NCBI GenBank assembly: GCA_020216745.1
Contig: JAIWNQ010000086.1
Location: forward strand, 1-10,000
DNA from: Candidatus Hydrogenedens sp.
Lineage (GTDB): Bacteria > Hydrogenedentota > Hydrogenedentia > Hydrogenedentales > Hydrogenedentaceae
DNA: 10,000 nt
Direction: 5' to 3'
Notes under the pieces: generated by a model
What the model was told of the DNA's origin: nothing
Database searches by the model: none
What the model saw: only the letters and a program-made list of their open reading frames with translations
Position numbers and translations under genes: made by a program
Shown here: positions 8,138 through 10,000 of the stretch, one piece after another
How positions within the stretch are numbered: the stretch's first letter is position 1
Layout of the letters: each line of letters starts with the position of its first letter

Positions 8138-8239
8138 GAGGATTAAACACTGGAAGGAAGATTGTTCAGCCCTTATTTACAAGGACTGCCAGACATCAGC
8201 CTTCCCGCGAGACCTCAGTCTGTTCGCTCAAATCGGACA

Positions 8240-8417
8240 GTAACCGGCAGGTCTTCGGACTTGCAGGCACAAACACAAACCTACTTGGCTCGGCTTCCCA
8301 GACCTATGTCCAGTGCCATAACGAGCTGTTCGTTCCTGCTCACCGCTGCGGGGCAGTTCCGGCTTCGCACCGGATTCCCTCTTAGCACCCTGTATACAAC
8401 TTCGGGTGACCGGTAAC
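8240..8417 (-). promoter_or_regulatory. Cobalamin (adenosylcobalamin-type) riboswitch aptamer
   Basis: Read on the minus strand, the element has every hallmark of the B12 aptamer in order: a GAAUCCGGUGCGAAGCCGGA hairpin, ACUGCCCCGCAGCGGUGA, UAUGGCACUGG, GGGAAGCC, AAGUAGG and the 3' B12 box AAGUCCGAAGACCUGCC at 8262-8246. The closing P1 helix pairs GUUACCGG (8417-8410) with CCGGUUAC (8247-8240), with a single U-U mismatch. B12 binding normally turns the downstream genes off. The next gene in this direction is the surface protein at 8094, after a 145-nt structured leader. This element, its leader and the short spacer to 8548 account for the 454-bp stretch without genes. No convincing -35/-10 for the minus transcript was picked out of the AT-rich DNA right of 8420. 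Confidence 0.96.
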
Positions 8418-8548
8418 AGAGCGATTTATTTCTACTTAAACTTTATATATTATTAATAACATAAAATATAAAAAAAAATCAAATAACAAAAACTTTTTTC
8501 AAAAAATATGGTATTATATTTATAGAACAAATTAGCGAAGGAGTGAAC

Positions 8549-8800
8549 ATGCCATTGGATTTAAGTAAATATCAAGGACAACAAACACCGTCAAGTAAAG
8601 CCATCGGTTTATGGATTTTTAATATTGATGATAAGGATATATGTTTCTGGGGAAATTATGATGAAGTAGTAAAAACTGCGGAACTTTATCTAAAAACAAA
8701 AAATATGCAAGACAAAACAATTTATCTAATTGACTGTATTGATTATAGCTACTTCTTCAATGAAGATTTTTCCATTAACCGATATATAAAAATATCATAA
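8549..8800 (+). CDS. Small hypothetical protein, 83 aa
   Basis: I do not recognise this protein. ATG at 8549 is preferred over the in-frame GTG at 8543 because the strong AAGGAG (8538-8543) sits five bases before the ATG and overlaps the GTG. The product is small and soluble: a polar N-terminus (PLDLSKYQGQQTPSS), then beta-like AIGLWIFNID and DICFWGNYDEV, a short helix (VVKTAELYLKTK), then TIYLIDCIDYSYFF. There is no signal peptide, membrane helix or metal motif. Codon use and the good ribosome site support a real gene. It is transcribed away from the cobalamin riboswitch, sharing a 131-bp AT-rich spacer. Nothing shows a functional link to B12. Confidence 0.6.
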   Translation: MPLDLSKYQGQQTPSSKAIGLWIFNIDDKDICFWGNYDEVVKTAELYLKTKNMQDKTIYLIDCIDYSYFFNEDFSINRYIKIS

Positions 8801-8862
8801 GTATCTCCCTACCAATATCTTACAATTATAGTAACAAAAAGAATCTCAAATCCGTTTATAAA

Positions 8863-8901
8863 GGGAATAAAATTTTATCCCGAAAACTTGGCAAAATTTT
8901 G
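8863..8901. promoter_or_regulatory. Twin AAAATTTT-centred palindromes, possible operator
   Basis: GGGAATAAAATTTTATCCC (8863-8881) is a palindrome apart from one extra A. CAAAATTTTG (8892-8901) is a perfect 10-bp palindrome. Both are centred on AAAATTTT, with centres 24 bp apart. The first lies just upstream of the -35 and the second fills the start of the -35/-10 spacer of the zinc-ribbon gene promoter. No U-tract follows either, so terminators are less likely than protein-binding sites. Confidence 0.35.
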
Positions 8902-8917
8902 TGAGATATGCTATAAT
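8888..8917 (+). promoter_or_regulatory. Extended -10 promoter of the zinc-ribbon gene
   Basis: TTGGCA at 8888-8893 and a perfect TATAAT at 8912-8917 are 18 bases apart. The -10 is preceded by TGC (8909-8911), making an extended TGnTATAAT element. The start codon at 8969 is about 45 bases beyond the expected transcription start. Confidence 0.65.
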
Positions 8918-8968
8918 ATCAATGATAGTGATTGTATTTATTAAAATGTGATTATAAGGATTTATACT

Positions 8969-9412
8969 ATGTTATCTTTCATGGACGTCCGTTGCCCACA
9001 TTGTGGAGCACAAGGTAGAATTGTTCTACCTCCCTTAGGAACAATATTAATTGGACCTTGTCCGCAATGCAAAGGAATGGTTGCTCTATTTAATGGCACC
9101 ACATTACCATTAGACAGTAAAATTATTTTAGAAGGCACAATGGATGAAAAGAAAAGACATGTAGCGGAAGTATTTAGCAATTTTATTGAAGAACGGGTAG
9201 AGGAATTTTTTAAACCCAGAAAAGAAGAAACTTCCTCGTTTGATTCAGACCAATCTGTAGAGCCATTTCAACCTGAACATAGAATTGAAGAATACAGCCG
9301 TAAATCGGGGAAGAAAAGACCCATTACAAAAGAAGAAGTCTCCCGATTCAAAGAGAAAGAAATTGACCTACTCGACAATCCTGAAACATTCAAAAAATAT
9401 TTCTGTAACTAA
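8969..9412 (+). CDS. Zinc-ribbon protein of unknown function, 147 aa
   Basis: The ATG at 8969 is chosen over the in-frame GTG at 8948 because AAGGA (8956-8960) lies eight bases before it. The N-terminus reads DVRCPHCGAQGRIVLPP, then about ten residues, then GPCPQCKG: two CPxC knuckles about 20 residues apart that should bind one zinc ion. A short hydrophobic stretch (VALFNGTTLPL) follows. The rest is charged and helical: EEKRHVAEVFSNFIEERVEEFFKPRKEE, an acidic low-complexity linker, then KRPITKEEVSRFKEKEIDLLDNPETFKKYF. There is no signal peptide or clear membrane segment. The layout suggests a small regulatory or adaptor protein, or a sequence-specific binder, but nothing identifies a partner. 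It has its own promoter and stands alone. Confidence 0.72.
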   Translation: MLSFMDVRCPHCGAQGRIVLPPLGTILIGPCPQCKGMVALFNGTTLPLDSKIILEGTMDEKKRHVAEVFSNFIEERVEEFFKPRKEETSSFDSDQSVEPFQPEHRIEEYSRKSGKKRPITKEEVSRFKEKEIDLLDNPETFKKYFCN

Positions 9413-9555
9413 ACAGATTTTTTTAATCTCCAAATAGAAAAAAAGCCAGTAGGGAAGAGGCAAATTTCACATGCACCTTAATAGGAATAAGCGTATCTAT
9501 TATTACATGTATTTAAATTAATTTTGTGCTTCGTTTCTTTTCACAATGTTATAAC

Positions 9556-10000
9556 CTACTGCGTTAACTTTTCACTTTGTGTGCATGATACGCGATACAA
9601 TTCCCATGCAATTGCTGAATTGACTACCCCACTCGATGCTAACGCTGGCACATCATACCCTGCTATCGGAACACAGGCATCTCCAAATGGCCACATGGGG
9701 TCAATCCATACTGTATCTTTGTCCGTTGGAAAGTCACGGTCCATATACGGTGCTACATACACAGCCTTGGCACCCGCAGTTTTGGCTCGTTCAAGCATAT
9801 TCCGTGGCGGATGTTGATAACCAATGTGAATCACCACATCCCCCGCAGAATAAACATCCTTCGGTTCGGGAATATAACTAAAGCCAGCATTCCATACCTC
9901 AGACCGAAACAAACTGCCTATAGCAGTTTTACTAACTTCATCTGGGAAAAGATGTCCCATGCTATACATTGTGAGTGTGCGACCTGCTCTTTTTGCCTCA
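9556..10000 (-). CDS. SIS-like (sugar isomerase-type) protein, C-terminal part; 5' end outside window
   Basis: The minus frame stays open from the right edge through EAKRAGRTLTMYSMGHLFPDE to a TAG at 9558-9556, so the Met at 9969 is internal. About 147 residues are visible. GDVVIHIGYQHPPRNMLERAKTAGAKAVYVAPY matches the layout of SIS domains, in which a strand-loop-helix binds a phosphosugar and an AK..GAK.V strand follows. ASSGVVNSAIAWELYRVSC resembles the terminal helix of SIS_2-type uncharacterised sugar isomerase proteins. Such domains isomerise or sense phosphosugars in the cytoplasm. The usual Ser/Thr-rich phosphate loop is replaced by YQHPP, so catalysis is doubtful. Its family assignment is moderate and its substrate unknown. 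The gap to the convergent zinc-ribbon gene (9413-9555) shows no strong terminator. Confidence 0.6.
   Translation of the reverse strand, partial: EAKRAGRTLTMYSMGHLFPDEVSKTAIGSLFRSEVWNAGFSYIPEPKDVYSAGDVVIHIGYQHPPRNMLERAKTAGAKAVYVAPYMDRDFPTDKDTVWIDPMWPFGDACVPIAGYDVPALASSGVVNSAIAWELYRVSCTQSEKLTQ

Noticed and set aside
8112..8152. Intrinsic terminator before the surface-protein gene using the run of eight U
   Set aside because: Only a 4-bp stem (CAGU/ACUG) precedes the U-run; the 12-bp hairpin that contains the U-run in its loop and hides the ribosome site fits better.
8162..8416. Plus-strand open frame of 84 codons
   Set aside because: It is antisense to the cobalamin riboswitch; the base pattern is explained by the RNA structure.
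9420..9436. AGATT/AATCT inverted repeat after the zinc-ribbon gene as terminator
   Set aside because: The stem is only 5 bp and AT-rich; it is too weak to claim.

Overview
The window looks like a chromosomal segment of a low-GC, Gram-negative, anaerobic or facultative bacterium. A PulG-type prepilin with the H-X9-DG C-terminal signature, a heparinase-like polysaccharide lyase and a large TSP3-type calcium-loop surface protein together resemble Planctomycetes/Lentisphaerae/Hydrogenedentes-type genomes. That phylum assignment is a guess from gene flavour, not from a marker gene.

Left (1-3266, + strand): the 3' end of a heparinase II/III-like lyase, a degenerate 9-bp tandem repeat just after its stop, then a strong sigma70-like promoter driving three tightly packed genes. 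These are an iron-sulfur protein with a ferredoxin-type N-terminus, the tetraheme quinol dehydrogenase NrfH and the pentaheme nitrite reductase NrfA. NrfH and NrfA form a membrane-attached complex that passes electrons from the quinone pool to nitrite and makes ammonium (DNRA). This NrfA carries CxxCH at the active-site heme instead of the textbook CxxCK.

Middle (3267-5110, + strand): a markedly AT-rich two-gene type II restriction-modification cassette, a beta-class amino-methyltransferase followed by a PD-(D/E)xK-type endonuclease. It sits between the nrf operon and a convergent operon and is probably acquired.

Centre-right (5133-8417, - strand): a complete cobalamin riboswitch, a 145-nt structured leader with a 12-bp hairpin that would bury the Shine-Dalgarno sequence, a 703-aa secreted and membrane-anchored surface protein, and an 11-bp-overlapping gene for an H-X9-DG prepilin. 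This is the most interesting unit in the window: a B12-controlled surface protein plus pseudopilin pair with no recognised transporter next to it.

Right (8418-10000): divergent from the riboswitch is a small orphan gene. It is followed by a zinc-ribbon protein with a very good extended -10 promoter flanked and overlapped by two AAAATTTT-centred palindromes. A truncated minus-strand gene for a SIS-like (sugar isomerase) protein runs off the right edge. No tRNA, rRNA, CRISPR array or insertion sequence was seen.
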